From NCBI RefSeq assembly GCF_031085295.1, contig NZ_JAVFWO010000001.1, positions 582,400 to 646,399 of the forward strand: DNA of 64,000 bases. The letters are read 5' to 3'. Position numbers and translations under genes: made by a program. Within the stretch, counting starts at the first letter, position 1. The number at the start of each line of letters is the position of its first letter. The notes under the pieces were generated by a model. That model saw nothing but the letters and a program-made list of their open reading frames with translations. It was not told the origin of the DNA and ran no database searches. The stretch comes from Microbacterium psychrotolerans. Its GTDB lineage: Bacteria; Actinomycetota; Actinomycetes; Actinomycetales; Microbacteriaceae. This document shows positions 42,155-53,411 of the stretch, in pieces.

Positions 42155-43477
42155 CTAGGCGGTCTGCAGGATGCGCTCGGTGACGCGTGCCGAGAAGTGC
42201 AGCGCGTCGACCGGGACGCGCTCGTCGGCCGCATGGAACTGGGCGAACACGTCGAAGTCGCGGGGCACCCGCAGCGGCACGAACCCGTAGCCGTGGATGC
42301 CCAGCTTCGCGAAGTGCTTGTTGTCGGTGCTCGCCGGCAGCAAATACGGCACGACGAGACCGTCGGGATCGTCGACCGAGATCGCGTCCTGCAGGATGCC
42401 GATGATCGGGGCGTCGACGGGTGCCTCGGTCGCCGACCACCAGCGCCCCTCCCGAATGTCGATGCCGTGGCCTACGACCTCGCGAAGCTGCGCGCGCAGC
42501 GCGTCGTCCTCCCCCGGCAGGATGCGGATGTCGAGGCGAGCCGACGCGTCGGCCGGGATGATGTTCGTCTTGTCACCCGCCGCGAGCACCGTCGGCGTCG
42601 CGGTGTTGCGGGTCGTCGCGCCGACCAGTGACGACACGAACCCGAGGCTCTCGAGGTCGGCGGCGAGCGACTCGTCGGTGAACGCCAGCCCGCGCGCCTC
42701 GCCGAACACGTCGAGGAACCGCTGCAAGGCAGGAGTGCGCACCACGGGGAACCGGTGTCCGCCGACCGCCGCGACGGCCTGGGCGAGGCGCACCACGGCA
42801 TTGTCGTCGGTCGGCCGCGAGCCGTGCGCGGCGTGCCCCCGGGCGCTGAGTGTCGCCCAGGCGACGCCCTTCTCGCTCGTCGCGACGAGGTACGCCCGCC
42901 GCGCATCGGCCGGGTCGGCGGCCAGCGGCACGGAGAAGCCGCCCACCTCGCTCAATGCCTCGGTCACTCCGGCGAAGAGCTCCGGGCGGTTCTCGACCAA
43001 CCACCCCGCACCCCAGACGCCGCCGCTCTCCTCGTCGGCGAGGAACGCGAACACCAGATCGCGTCGCGGCACGATGCCCTCGCGTGCGAAATGGCGGGCG
43101 ACGGCGAGGATCGTTCCCGCGTAGTTCTTCATGTCGACGGCGCCGCGGCCGTAGAGGAACCCGTCCTCGATCTCGGCGCCGAACGGATGGTGGGTCCAGT
43201 CCTTCTCGTCCACCGGGACGACATCGAGGTGCGCGTGGACCAGCAGGGCACCGGCATCCCGATCGCTTCCGGGGATGCGCGCGATGAGCGACCCGCGCCC
43301 GGGGCGCGACTCCACGAGCTCCGAGGCGATACCGGCCTCGGCGAGGCGCCCCTGCACGTACTGCGCGGCACGGGTCTCGCCGTCGCCGATGGTCGCGAGC
43401 ACTCCGGTGTTCACCGTGTCGATCCGGATCAGCTCACGTACGAAGAGCAGCGCCTCGTCCTCCAGCAGCGTCGACAC
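42155..43477 (-). CDS. M20 family metallopeptidase / amidohydrolase
   Basis: A 440-residue zinc hydrolase of the ArgE/DapE/carboxypeptidase G2 group. Zinc ligands and catalytic residues are visible: L-V-H-A-H-L-D-V-V-P (His, Asp), G-R-G-A-V-D-M-K-N (Asp), A-D-E-E-S-G-G (catalytic Glu and ligand Glu) and a late A-S-T-D-N-K-H-F (His). The GTG start follows GAGGAGGGTCCC; upstream codons are unlike protein. Cytoplasmic. Probably cleaves an N-acyl amino acid or dipeptide; the specific substrate is unknown. Confidence 0.92.
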   Translation of the reverse strand: MSTLLEDEALLFVRELIRIDTVNTGVLATIGDGETRAAQYVQGRLAEAGIASELVESRPGRGSLIARIPGSDRDAGALLVHAHLDVVPVDEKDWTHHPFGAEIEDGFLYGRGAVDMKNYAGTILAVARHFAREGIVPRRDLVFAFLADEESGGVWGAGWLVENRPELFAGVTEALSEVGGFSVPLAADPADARRAYLVATSEKGVAWATLSARGHAAHGSRPTDDNAVVRLAQAVAAVGGHRFPVVRTPALQRFLDVFGEARGLAFTDESLAADLESLGFVSSLVGATTRNTATPTVLAAGDKTNIIPADASARLDIRILPGEDDALRAQLREVVGHGIDIREGRWWSATEAPVDAPIIGILQDAISVDDPDGLVVPYLLPASTDNKHFAKLGIHGYGFVPLRVPRDFDVFAQFHAADERVPVDALHFSARVTERILQTA

Positions 43478-43621
43478 GGGACCCTCCTCCAGCTCGGGCG
43501 GCGGACGTTCCGCCGCGCCCGAGGGTAGCCCGATGAGCGGCCGCTGCGGCGACACCCGCGCCACGCCGAGTCACACCGCGACACGACACGACGCGCAGAC
43601 ACCGCTCGGTATGGTGTGCGC

Positions 43622-44380
43622 ATGACGCGTTCTCGGACATGGGCGACGGCGTGGGCAGTACTGAGGCTGGCGATGGCGGCGGTCACCGTGACGGCGATCA
43701 CGGCGCAGCTGTCGAAGTCGATCGGCACGGCGGCCGAACTCGGCCGCGACGTCACCACGACGATCACGAACTTCTTCAGCTTCTTCACGATCCTGTCGAA
43801 CGCGCTCGCGGCGATCGTGCTCGTATGGGCAGCGGTGTGGTACTTCGCGCGCGGACGCAGAGCGGTCGCCGAGCCCCCGGCGCTGGCCGTCGCTCTCGCG
43901 TGCGCGAGCACCTACATGATCATCACCGGGATCGTCTACAACGCGCTGCTGCGCAACATCGAACTGCCCCAGGGCAGCGCGCCCATCCCGTGGTCGAACG
44001 AGGTGCTGCATCTGATCGGCCCGCTGTTCCTGCTGGCGGATGTCTTCGTGGGCCCGTTGCGTAGGTCGCTGCCGTGGCGGAGCCTGTGGGCGGTGGTCGC
44101 CTTCCCGATCGTCTGGGTGGTGTACACGATGATCCGCGGCCCCCTCGTCGCCAACCCCGTTTCGGGCGACCCCTTCTGGTATCCGTATCCGTTCCTGAAC
44201 CCGAATACCCCGGGCGGCTGGCTCTCGGTGATCGTCTACGTGATCGGCATCGCGCTCGCGATCGTCGCCGTCGGAGCGTTCGTCGTGGGGTGGGGCCGGC
44301 GGACCGGTACCGCCGACACGGATGCCGGTACGGCGACGCGGGCGGCGGCATCCGTCCCCTCCGAGGCCCTGTCGGAGTGA
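43622..44380 (+). CDS. Pr6Pr family membrane protein (I)
   Basis: A 252-residue protein with six hydrophobic segments of the Pr6Pr type. Recognised from N-F-F-S-F-F-T-I-L-S-N, I-V-Y-N-A-L-L, N-E-V-L-H-L-I-G-P-L, W-V-V-Y-T-M-I-R-G and W-Y-P-Y-P-F-L-N. These polar residues inside the membrane are the conserved core. The ATG follows TATGGT by 6 nt, a leaderless arrangement. The function of the family is unknown. It is a paralogue of the next gene. Confidence 0.88.
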   Translation: MTRSRTWATAWAVLRLAMAAVTVTAITAQLSKSIGTAAELGRDVTTTITNFFSFFTILSNALAAIVLVWAAVWYFARGRRAVAEPPALAVALACASTYMIITGIVYNALLRNIELPQGSAPIPWSNEVLHLIGPLFLLADVFVGPLRRSLPWRSLWAVVAFPIVWVVYTMIRGPLVANPVSGDPFWYPYPFLNPNTPGGWLSVIVYVIGIALAIVAVGAFVVGWGRRTGTADTDAGTATRAAASVPSEALSE

Positions 44381-44581
44381 CGCGAAACGTCCGTTGGGAG
44401 CCGTTTGTGCGTTCTGTTCCCGGAACGGCGGACACGTTGTAGCTTCCTGACAACACGCTCATATCGGCGCGTGCTTTCCACACCCTGCCTTCTCATAGGT
44501 TTCCGGGCCGTCGGTATCGGCGGGAGTACATCTGTGCTCGGGGACATCGACACGCAATCGCGTGTTGACGAAGGGGGAGAC

Positions 44582-46862
<2,281 letters not shown>

Positions 46863-46877
46863 GTCCTGGCGCCATAA

Positions 46878-46908
46878 CTTGCACAGTGTTGTGCAAGAAA
46901 ACTAACGT
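46878..46908 (+). promoter_or_regulatory. Promoter and operator of the TetR/YhgE operon
   Basis: CTTGCACA (46878-46885) and TGTGCAAG (46890-46897) form a perfect inverted repeat with a 4-nt centre. TTGCAC at 46879 and TAACGT at 46903-46908 could serve as -35 and -10 with an 18-bp spacer, and the TetR ATG follows 6 nt later. The repressor probably binds this site and shuts off its own operon. Confidence 0.65.
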
Positions 46909-46914
46909 GGAGGC

Positions 46915-47574
46915 ATGACCTCTTCGATCGACGCTGCGCGCCGTCCGCGGCGGGACGCTCTCGAAAACCGCGCCGGCATCCTCGCCGCAGCGCACGTCGC
47001 CCTCGCGCACGACCCGCGCGCGTCGGTCGACGCGATCGCCCGACAGGCGGGACTCTCGCGACGAGCCCTCTACGGCCACTTCGACGACCGCGACGCCCTG
47101 GTGCGCGAACTCGTGGCGCAGGGCGCGGAGAGGTTCAACACCGTCGCCGTCCAGATCGACGACGCCGACCCGCGCCTCGCCCTCGCCCGCCTCGCGGCGG
47201 CGCTGTGGACCGAGGCCTCCCACGTGCAGGTGCTCGCCGCGATCGCCCTCGACGAGGCCCACCTCGAAGAGACGGCGACCGCACTCGCTCCCCTGCGGCG
47301 CACCGTCGTGCGCATCGTGCGCGAGGGCCAGGATGCCGACGTGCTGCGCACCGATGTCGCCGCGCCCACGCTCGCCCGGCTCGTCGAGGAGACCGCCCGC
47401 ACCGTGATCACGCGCATGGACGCCTCGTCGCCGAGCGCGGGCGCCCTCGCGGTGCGGGCGGTGCTCAGCATCGCCGGACTCTCGTGGCGCGAGGCCGCGG
47501 CACTGCTCGAGGAGCATCCCGACCTCCTCGCCCCGTCGGCGAGGTCCACCGCCGCCGAGGCGGTGACCGAGTGA
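46915..47574 (+). CDS. TetR family transcriptional regulator
   Basis: A 219-residue regulator. The helix-turn-helix region (A-G-I-L-A-A-A-H-V-A-L, D-A-I-A-R-Q-A-G-L-S-R-R-A-L-Y-G-H-F) spans residues about 18-62. A C-terminal ligand domain follows. It is the first gene of a coupled three-gene operon with a pseudo-ABC ATPase and a YhgE protein, and its stop overlaps the next start (GTGA). It likely represses the operon via the palindrome at 46878-46897. Confidence 0.9.
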   Translation: MTSSIDAARRPRRDALENRAGILAAAHVALAHDPRASVDAIARQAGLSRRALYGHFDDRDALVRELVAQGAERFNTVAVQIDDADPRLALARLAAALWTEASHVQVLAAIALDEAHLEETATALAPLRRTVVRIVREGQDADVLRTDVAAPTLARLVEETARTVITRMDASSPSAGALAVRAVLSIAGLSWREAAALLEEHPDLLAPSARSTAAEAVTE

Positions 47575-48311
47575 AGGTCGAGCTGGATGCCGTCGGCAAG
47601 GGCCGCCGCGAGCACGCACTGCCCGTGACCTCCGCCGTCTTCGAATCGGGCCGCGTCACGCTCGTCGCCGCCGAGACCGAGCAGCGCCCCACCGTGCTGG
47701 GGCTCATCGCCTCGGGCCGGATGCGGCCGGACACCGGACGCGTCGCCATCGACGGGCGCTCGGCGGCTTCCCGCCTGCGCCGCCGCGTCGCCCTCGTCGA
47801 CGCCCCCGAGGTGTCGGAGCCGGAACCGAACGTCACGCTCGCCGGCGTCGCCGCCGAGGAGCTCATGTTCGCGGGCCGCCGGTCGGACCCGATCGCGGTG
47901 CGACGCTGGCTCGACGAGCACGCGCTCGGAGAGGCGGCATCCGTGCCCGTCTCGAACGTCGATCCCGCCGACCGCGTGCGCGCGCTCTGCGAGCTGGCCG
48001 TGCTGCGCACGGGCATCGAGGGCATCGTGCTCGTCTCGCCCGACCGCCACGGCGGACTGCCCGCCGCGTGGTGGGCCATCGCCGAGGAATTCGGCGCCCG
48101 TGGGCTCGCGGTGCTCGTGATCGCCGGCCAGGCCTCGCGATCGGTGCTCGACGGCGGCGCGCCGGACGCGTCCACCGCCCCCAGCGCCCCCACCACCCCG
48201 GCGCGCGAACCGCTCGGCACCCGCCGCGCACCCGGCACCCGCCGCGCACCCGGCGCACCCGGCATCCGACTGCGTCGTTTCACCGCACCGTCGAAGGGTG
48301 GCCGGGCATGA
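47571..48311 (+). CDS. ABC-ATPase-like protein lacking nucleotide-binding motifs
   Basis: A 246-residue protein laid out like an ABC ATPase but with its catalytic motifs replaced. Where Walker A should be (residues about 29-40) it reads V-A-A-E-T-E-Q-R-P-T-V-L, followed by the normal-looking G-L-I-A-S-G-x-x-x-P-D-T-G-R-V-A-I-D-G. The signature position has V-D-P-A-D-R-V-R-A-L and the Walker B position V-L-V-S-P-D-R. The C-terminal tail contains a G-T-R-R-A-P repeat. It overlaps both neighbours by 4 bp. It is probably a non-hydrolysing scaffold or regulator of the YhgE protein. Confidence 0.75.
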   Translation: MKVELDAVGKGRREHALPVTSAVFESGRVTLVAAETEQRPTVLGLIASGRMRPDTGRVAIDGRSAASRLRRRVALVDAPEVSEPEPNVTLAGVAAEELMFAGRRSDPIAVRRWLDEHALGEAASVPVSNVDPADRVRALCELAVLRTGIEGIVLVSPDRHGGLPAAWWAIAEEFGARGLAVLVIAGQASRSVLDGGAPDASTAPSAPTTPAREPLGTRRAPGTRRAPGAPGIRLRRFTAPSKGGRA

Positions 48312-50161
48312 AGGTCCCGCAGATGATCCTCGCGGAGCTCCGGCGCCTCGCCTCGACGCGCATGTCGCTCATCGCGCTGATCGCGCTGATGGTCGTGCCG
48401 ATCCTCTACGGCGGCCTGTACCTGTGGGCCAACCGCGACCCGTACGGTCAGCTCGACGAGGTGCCGGTGGCGCTCGTGGTCGCCGACACCGGTGCCGAGC
48501 TCAACGGCACGCAGCGCGACCTCGGCGACGAGGTCGCCCAGGAGCTCATCGAGGACGGAACCTTCGACTGGCACCTCGCCACCGCCGAAGAGGCGGACAC
48601 CGGACTCGACGACGGCACCTATGACTTCGCGATCGAGCTGCCTGCGGACTTCACCGCCGCGATCGCCTCCATCACGACCGGCGAGCCGCGGACGGCAGAC
48701 ATCGTGCTGCATACGAGCGACGCCAACAACTACCTCGCCTCGACGATCGGCACGCAGGCGGTCGAGCGCATCCAGACCACGATCACCGAGAAGGTCGTGG
48801 CCGAGGCGGGTCTCACCATGCTCGACGCGCTCGACACCATCCGCATCCAGCTGACGGATGCCGCCACGGGCGCCTCCCAGCTGGTGGACGGTCTCACGCA
48901 GGCAGACGACGGCGCAGGGCAGCTCTCCGCGGGCGCCGTCCAGCTGGCCGACGGGACCGCGCAGCTGCGCGACGGTGCGGCGCAGCTCTCCGCCGGCGCC
49001 TCCCAGGTCGCCGACGGCGCTGCCCAGGTGGCCGGCGGCACCGCACAGCTCGATGCGATCGCCGACCGGGTCGGTGCGGCATCCTCCGACGCGGTCTCGA
49101 CGCTCCCGCAGGTGCGCAGCGACATCGCCGCGACGCTCGCCGAGGCGGGTGTCGACCAGGCTCGGATCGACGAGGTCCTCGCGAAGCTGGATCCTGTGGG
49201 CGACCGGCTGGACGCGGTCGACGATCGCGTGCAGGGCGCCGTCGCCGAGATCTATCGGCTGAACGACGGCGCCCAGCGGGTGTCGACAGGAGCCGCGAGC
49301 GTCGCCGCCGGCTCGGCGACCCTGGCGACGGGCACGGCGACCGCCGCCGACGGCGCGGCGCAGCTGCGCGACGGCGCGGCGACGCTCGACGACGGCCTGA
49401 CACAGCTCGAAGACGGTGCCACGCAGCTGCGCGACGGCCTCAACGAGGGTGCCGCCCAGCTGCCCTCGTTCGACGCGGCGACCCGCCAGGCGCAGGCCGA
49501 CACGCTGGCCGCGCCCGTCGAGATCGAGCGGTCGTCGCTCACGCAGGCGCAGAACTACGGCGCGGGGCTCGCACCGTTCTTCGCCGCCCTCGCCGGGTGG
49601 ATCGGCATCTACGCGCTGTTCCTGATCGTCAAGCCGGTCTCCAAGCGCGCGGTGACGGCTCTCCACTCACCGATCCGCATCACGCTGGCGGGGTGGGCGA
49701 CGCCCGCGCTCCTCGGCGGTCTGCAGATGGTCGGGCTCTTCGGGGTGCTCGCCCTGGCGCTCGGCTTCTCGTTCGCGCACCCGCTGGCGACGCTCGGCAT
49801 CCTGCTGCTCGCCAGCGCCACGTATGCGGCGATCGTTCTCGCGCTCAACGTCTGGCTGGGGTCGGTCGGGCAGTTCCTCGGCCTCGTGCTGATGGTGCTG
49901 CAACTGGTGACCGCGGGCGGCACGTTCCCCTGGCAAACGCTGCCGGCGCCGCTGGCGGCGCTGCATCACGTGCTGCCCATGGGCTACGTCGTCGACGCGA
50001 TGCGGCAGGTCATGTACGGCGGCAGCGCCGACCGGGTGTGGCTCGACCTCGCCGTGCTGCTGACCTGGCTCGTCGGCGCAGGGGTGATCGCGGCCGTCGG
50101 CGTCACCCGCATGACGCACTTCCGCACTCTTCGCGATCTGCAGCCGAGCGTCATCGGCTGA
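48308..50161 (+). CDS. YhgE/Pip family membrane protein
   Basis: A 617-residue protein. An N-terminal membrane segment (about residues 18-40, with P-I-L-Y-G-G-L-Y-L) is followed by an extracytoplasmic region with many repeats of the D-G-A-x-Q-L-x-x-G type (residues about 190-400), then five or six C-terminal membrane segments of the ABC-2 permease type. Family members include the Pip phage-infection protein and EsaA-like components of type VII secretion. The repeat region should form a long helical stalk outside the cell. It is probably the membrane part of a complex with the pseudo-ATPase. Confidence 0.92.
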   Translation: MKVPQMILAELRRLASTRMSLIALIALMVVPILYGGLYLWANRDPYGQLDEVPVALVVADTGAELNGTQRDLGDEVAQELIEDGTFDWHLATAEEADTGLDDGTYDFAIELPADFTAAIASITTGEPRTADIVLHTSDANNYLASTIGTQAVERIQTTITEKVVAEAGLTMLDALDTIRIQLTDAATGASQLVDGLTQADDGAGQLSAGAVQLADGTAQLRDGAAQLSAGASQVADGAAQVAGGTAQLDAIADRVGAASSDAVSTLPQVRSDIAATLAEAGVDQARIDEVLAKLDPVGDRLDAVDDRVQGAVAEIYRLNDGAQRVSTGAASVAAGSATLATGTATAADGAAQLRDGAATLDDGLTQLEDGATQLRDGLNEGAAQLPSFDAATRQAQADTLAAPVEIERSSLTQAQNYGAGLAPFFAALAGWIGIYALFLIVKPVSKRAVTALHSPIRITLAGWATPALLGGLQMVGLFGVLALALGFSFAHPLATLGILLLASATYAAIVLALNVWLGSVGQFLGLVLMVLQLVTAGGTFPWQTLPAPLAALHHVLPMGYVVDAMRQVMYGGSADRVWLDLAVLLTWLVGAGVIAAVGVTRMTHFRTLRDLQPSVIG

Positions 50162-50354
50162 CGGATGCCGGGGCCGACGGACCGTCGAGGGGTTCCCCGG
50201 GGCCGATCCGACGGCAAAAGCGAGTGCGATTCGGCGTGGGGCGCGGGTCGGGGCTAGCATGCGGAGCGGTGCCTGTGCTACCCGAATGCGCAGGGACCGG
50301 ATGCCGCGGTACCTGGCACCGCGTTCCCCCCACCCTCGCCCGGAAAGCCCTTCA

Positions 50355-53018
50355 ATGCCGAAGCCCCAGCCCTCGCCCTACGCCGTCGACGACACCGCTC
50401 CCCGTCGATCCGTGGGGCGGACTCTCGGCATCACGCTGTTCAGCATCCTCGCCGGCATCGTCGTGCTCGCCCTCGTCGCGGTCGGCTTCATCGCGTTCAC
50501 GGCACAGCGCTCGTTCCCCCAGCTGAGCGGCGAGGCGAGCGTGCCCGGCCTCGAGGCGGAAGTGACCGTGCAACGCGACGTGCTCGGCATCCCGACGATC
50601 ACCGCCGACTCGTCGCACGACCTCTTCTTCGCGCAGGGCTACGTGCAGGCCCAGGACCGGTTCTGGGAGATGGACTTCCGCCGGCACGTCACGAGCGGAC
50701 GCCTCTCGGAGCTCTTCGGCGAATCGCAGCTCGGCACCGACAAGTTCCTGCGCACGCTTGGCTGGCACGCCACAGCGGAGCAGGAGGTGGCGGCGCTCAG
50801 TGCGACCGAGCGGGCGTACTACGACGCCTACGCCGACGGGGTCAACGCGTACCTCGCCGAGAACCAGGGGGCCGACGCGTCCTTCGAGTACGCGATCCTC
50901 GGCCTGCAGAACCCCGAGTATGAGATCGAGCCGTGGACGCCCGCCGACTCCGTGGCGTGGTTGAAGGCGATGGCCTGGGATCTCCGCAGCAACATCGAGA
51001 ACGAGACCGAGCGCGCGGTCCTGGCGGCCGACCTCACGGAGGCGCAGATCGACGGCCTCTATCCGGGCTACCCCTTCGACCGGAACCCCGTGATCGTGCC
51101 GAAGATCTCGACGGTGCCCGCCGTGGGCACCGCTCCCGACGTCGCCGCCGAGGGCGACACCGAAGGGGACGCCGCCGAGACCGAGGGCGACGCGGCAGGC
51201 GATGCCGCAGGCGACTCGGATGCCGCCACCGCCGCCATCGAGTGGACCGAGGCCGACACCGTGCTCGACGCCGTGAGCGACCTCGTCGGCGACGCGGGCG
51301 AAGGCATCGGCTCGAACTCGTGGGTCGTGTCGGGCAGCGTCACCGATACGGGGATGCCGCTGCTCGCGAACGACCCCCACCTCGGGGCATCGCTGCCGAG
51401 CGTCTGGCACCAGATCCAGCTGAAATGCTCCACCGTCACCGAGGAGTGCCCTTTCGACGTCGCCGGCTTCGGCTTCTCGGGACTGCCGGGCGTGGTCATC
51501 GGCCACAACGACCGCATCGCGTGGGGCTTCACCAACCTCACCACCGACGTCACCGACCTGTACGTCGAGAAGATCGACGGCGACTCGTACTGGTACGACG
51601 GCGCACTGGTCCCGCTCGAGACGCACACCGAGACGTTCAAGGTCGCCGGCGGCGAGGACGTCGACCTCGAGGTGCGCTCGACGGTGAACGGCCCCATCGT
51701 GTCGGGGCTCACCGACGACTTCACCGCGATCGCCGACAACCCGTACACCGGCACCGCCGGAACGGTCGCCGCGCCGGCCGGCGCGCCGGACGGCGAGTAT
51801 GCGGTCAGCCTGCGGTGGACCGCGCTGCAGCCCGGGACCACGGCATCCGCCATCTTCGCCCTCAATACAGCGAAGGACTTCGATGATTTCCGCGGGGCCG
51901 CCGCCCTGTTCGACGTGCCGGCGCAGAACCTGATCTACGCCGACGTCGACGGCAACATCGGGTACCAGACGCCCGGCAAGCTCCCGATCCGCGGCGCCGG
52001 GGACGGCTCGCTGCCGCAGCCCGGGTGGGACTCGGCGTACACGTGGCAGGGCTACATCCCGTTCGAGGAGCTGCCCGTCTCGTACAACCCCACCGAGGGC
52101 TACATCGTCACGGCGAACAACGCGATCGTCGCCGCCGACTACACCTACCCCCTCACGAGGGACTGGGACTACGGCTGGCGCGCGGCGCGCATCGACGAGC
52201 TGATCCAGCGCGCGATCGCCAAGGGTCCGGTGACCGCCGACGACCTGAACGCCATCCAGGCCGACAACTACTCCTTCATCGGCATGCGCCTCACGGCGGC
52301 CTACGCCGACATCACCACGGGCGATGACGACACGGACGCGGCCCTCGCCCTGCTGCAGGAATGGGACGCCCAGAACGGTGCCGACTCCGCGGCCGCCGCC
52401 TACGCGAACGTGCTGTGGGACACCCTGGTCGAGAACGTGTTCGTCGACGGCCGCGAGAACGCCGCCCCGCTCAGCGGCCAGGGCCGGCTCTTCCTGGTCG
52501 TCGACGCACTGCTCGATGACGACGCGTCGCCGTGGTGGACCAACGAGGAGCTGGGCGTGTCCGGCATGACCGACATGCTGAAGCGCTCGGCGATCGACGC
52601 GTACGAGCGCGTGGTCGATGAGCAGGGCGACAACCCCGCGCGCTGGAACTGGGGCTCGCTGCACGCTCTGCCCCTGACCAACGGCAGCTTCGGCGAGTCG
52701 GGCATCGCGCCCATCGAGTGGCTTTTCAACCGTGGCCCGTACCCGGTCGGCGGCGGCTCGTCGGTCGTCAACGCGACCGGCTGGGACCTCGGCTCGAGCT
52801 TCGCGACCGTCACCGTGCCGTCGATGCGCATGATCGTCGACCTCTCGGACTTCGACGCCTCGCGCTGGAACCAGCTCACCGGCGAGAGCGGCCACGCGTT
52901 CCACACGAACTACACCGACCAGGTCGAGTCGTGGCAGAAGGCAGAGCTCACACCCTGGGCGTTCTCGTCGAAGGCGGTCGACGCGGCCACCACCGACACC
53001 CTCGTGCTGACGCCCTGA
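50355..53018 (+). CDS. Penicillin acylase family protein (Ntn hydrolase)
   Basis: An 887-residue secreted or membrane-tethered amidohydrolase precursor. One hydrophobic segment (about residues 21-48) is followed by the alpha chain (D-V-L-G-I-P-T-I-T-A, F-F-A-Q-G-Y-V-Q-A-Q-D-R-F-W-E-M-D), a low-complexity acidic linker rich in D/A/G/E (about 263-300), and the beta chain starting at Ser320 (G-S-N-S-W-V-V-S-G). That Ser is the autocatalytic nucleophile freed by self-cleavage after Gly319. N-D-P-H-L and V-I-G-H-N-D are also intact. Members hydrolyse penicillins, acyl-homoserine lactones or related amides. The ATG follows GGAAAG. Confidence 0.93.
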   Translation: MPKPQPSPYAVDDTAPRRSVGRTLGITLFSILAGIVVLALVAVGFIAFTAQRSFPQLSGEASVPGLEAEVTVQRDVLGIPTITADSSHDLFFAQGYVQAQDRFWEMDFRRHVTSGRLSELFGESQLGTDKFLRTLGWHATAEQEVAALSATERAYYDAYADGVNAYLAENQGADASFEYAILGLQNPEYEIEPWTPADSVAWLKAMAWDLRSNIENETERAVLAADLTEAQIDGLYPGYPFDRNPVIVPKISTVPAVGTAPDVAAEGDTEGDAAETEGDAAGDAAGDSDAATAAIEWTEADTVLDAVSDLVGDAGEGIGSNSWVVSGSVTDTGMPLLANDPHLGASLPSVWHQIQLKCSTVTEECPFDVAGFGFSGLPGVVIGHNDRIAWGFTNLTTDVTDLYVEKIDGDSYWYDGALVPLETHTETFKVAGGEDVDLEVRSTVNGPIVSGLTDDFTAIADNPYTGTAGTVAAPAGAPDGEYAVSLRWTALQPGTTASAIFALNTAKDFDDFRGAAALFDVPAQNLIYADVDGNIGYQTPGKLPIRGAGDGSLPQPGWDSAYTWQGYIPFEELPVSYNPTEGYIVTANNAIVAADYTYPLTRDWDYGWRAARIDELIQRAIAKGPVTADDLNAIQADNYSFIGMRLTAAYADITTGDDDTDAALALLQEWDAQNGADSAAAAYANVLWDTLVENVFVDGRENAAPLSGQGRLFLVVDALLDDDASPWWTNEELGVSGMTDMLKRSAIDAYERVVDEQGDNPARWNWGSLHALPLTNGSFGESGIAPIEWLFNRGPYPVGGGSSVVNATGWDLGSSFATVTVPSMRMIVDLSDFDASRWNQLTGESGHAFHTNYTDQVESWQKAELTPWAFSSKAVDAATTDTLVLTP

Positions 53019-53023
53019 CCGGG

Positions 53024-53239
53024 CGGCCGGCGTTCACGAGATGGTCCGCGTGATCGCGTAGCCGTCCGCGCGCAGCGCCACGGCATCCGTCATATCGGAC
53101 CGACGGCCGGCGTTCACGAGATGGTCCGCGTGATCGCGTAGCCGTCCGCGCGCAGCGCCACGGCATCCGTCATATCCGACCGACGGCCGGCGTTCACGAG
53201 ATGGTCCGCGTGATCGCGTAGCCGTCCGCGCGCAGCGCC
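53024..53239. repeat. 80-bp tandem repeat, 2.7 copies
   Basis: Copies start at 53024, 53104 and 53184 with an exact 80-bp period; copies 1 and 2 differ at one base (53097/53177) and copy 3 is truncated at 53239 where it runs into unique coding sequence. The unit contains the last 15 codons and stop of the minus-strand gene at 53194-53391 plus its 3' flank. Confidence 0.93.
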
Positions 53240-53391
53240 TGGGCCATATAGGCGGCGTACCACTGCGGCCAGTTCTCGTCGTAGACCGATCCGAGCTCGT
53301 CGCGCTCGTAGCGGCCGTGGGCCTCCGCGGTGCGCGTCAGCAGCTCGCGGAGGAAGGTCTCGGCATCCGAGACCGGGGCTTCACCTGCCAT
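53194..53391 (-). CDS. 65-residue hypothetical protein
   Basis: A small acidic protein: residues 9-25 form a helix (A-E-T-F-L-R-E-L-L-T-R-T-A-E-A-H), then Y-D-E-N-W-P-Q-W-Y-A-A-Y-M-A, ending D-G-Y-A-I-T-R-T-I-S. No domain recognised, but small proteins with this E-x-N-W-x-x-W-Y-A-x-Y-M pattern occur beside VOC-family genes in actinobacteria. The start ATG has a GGGAG site, 20 bp after the VOC gene. Its 3' end is the source of the 80-bp tandem repeat. Confidence 0.8.
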   Translation of the reverse strand: MAGEAPVSDAETFLRELLTRTAEAHGRYERDELGSVYDENWPQWYAAYMAQALRADGYAITRTIS

Positions 53392-53411
53392 CGTCGGACT
53401 CCCTTCGCGGA

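Noticed and set aside
48170..48270. Short G-T-R-R-A-P coding repeat as a mobile or regulatory repeat.
   Set aside because: Only two copies of a low-complexity tail inside the pseudo-ATPase gene; explained as linker sequence.
50352..52904. 850-codon frame antisense to the penicillin acylase gene.
   Set aside because: Composition is that of a codon-position shadow in high-GC DNA (Arg/Gly/Val/Asp/His-rich), with no domain and no ribosome site; the sense strand has a full Ntn hydrolase.
53024..53239. CRISPR-like array.
   Set aside because: The repeats are directly adjacent 80-bp units without spacers and derive from the end of a gene; no cas genes are nearby.
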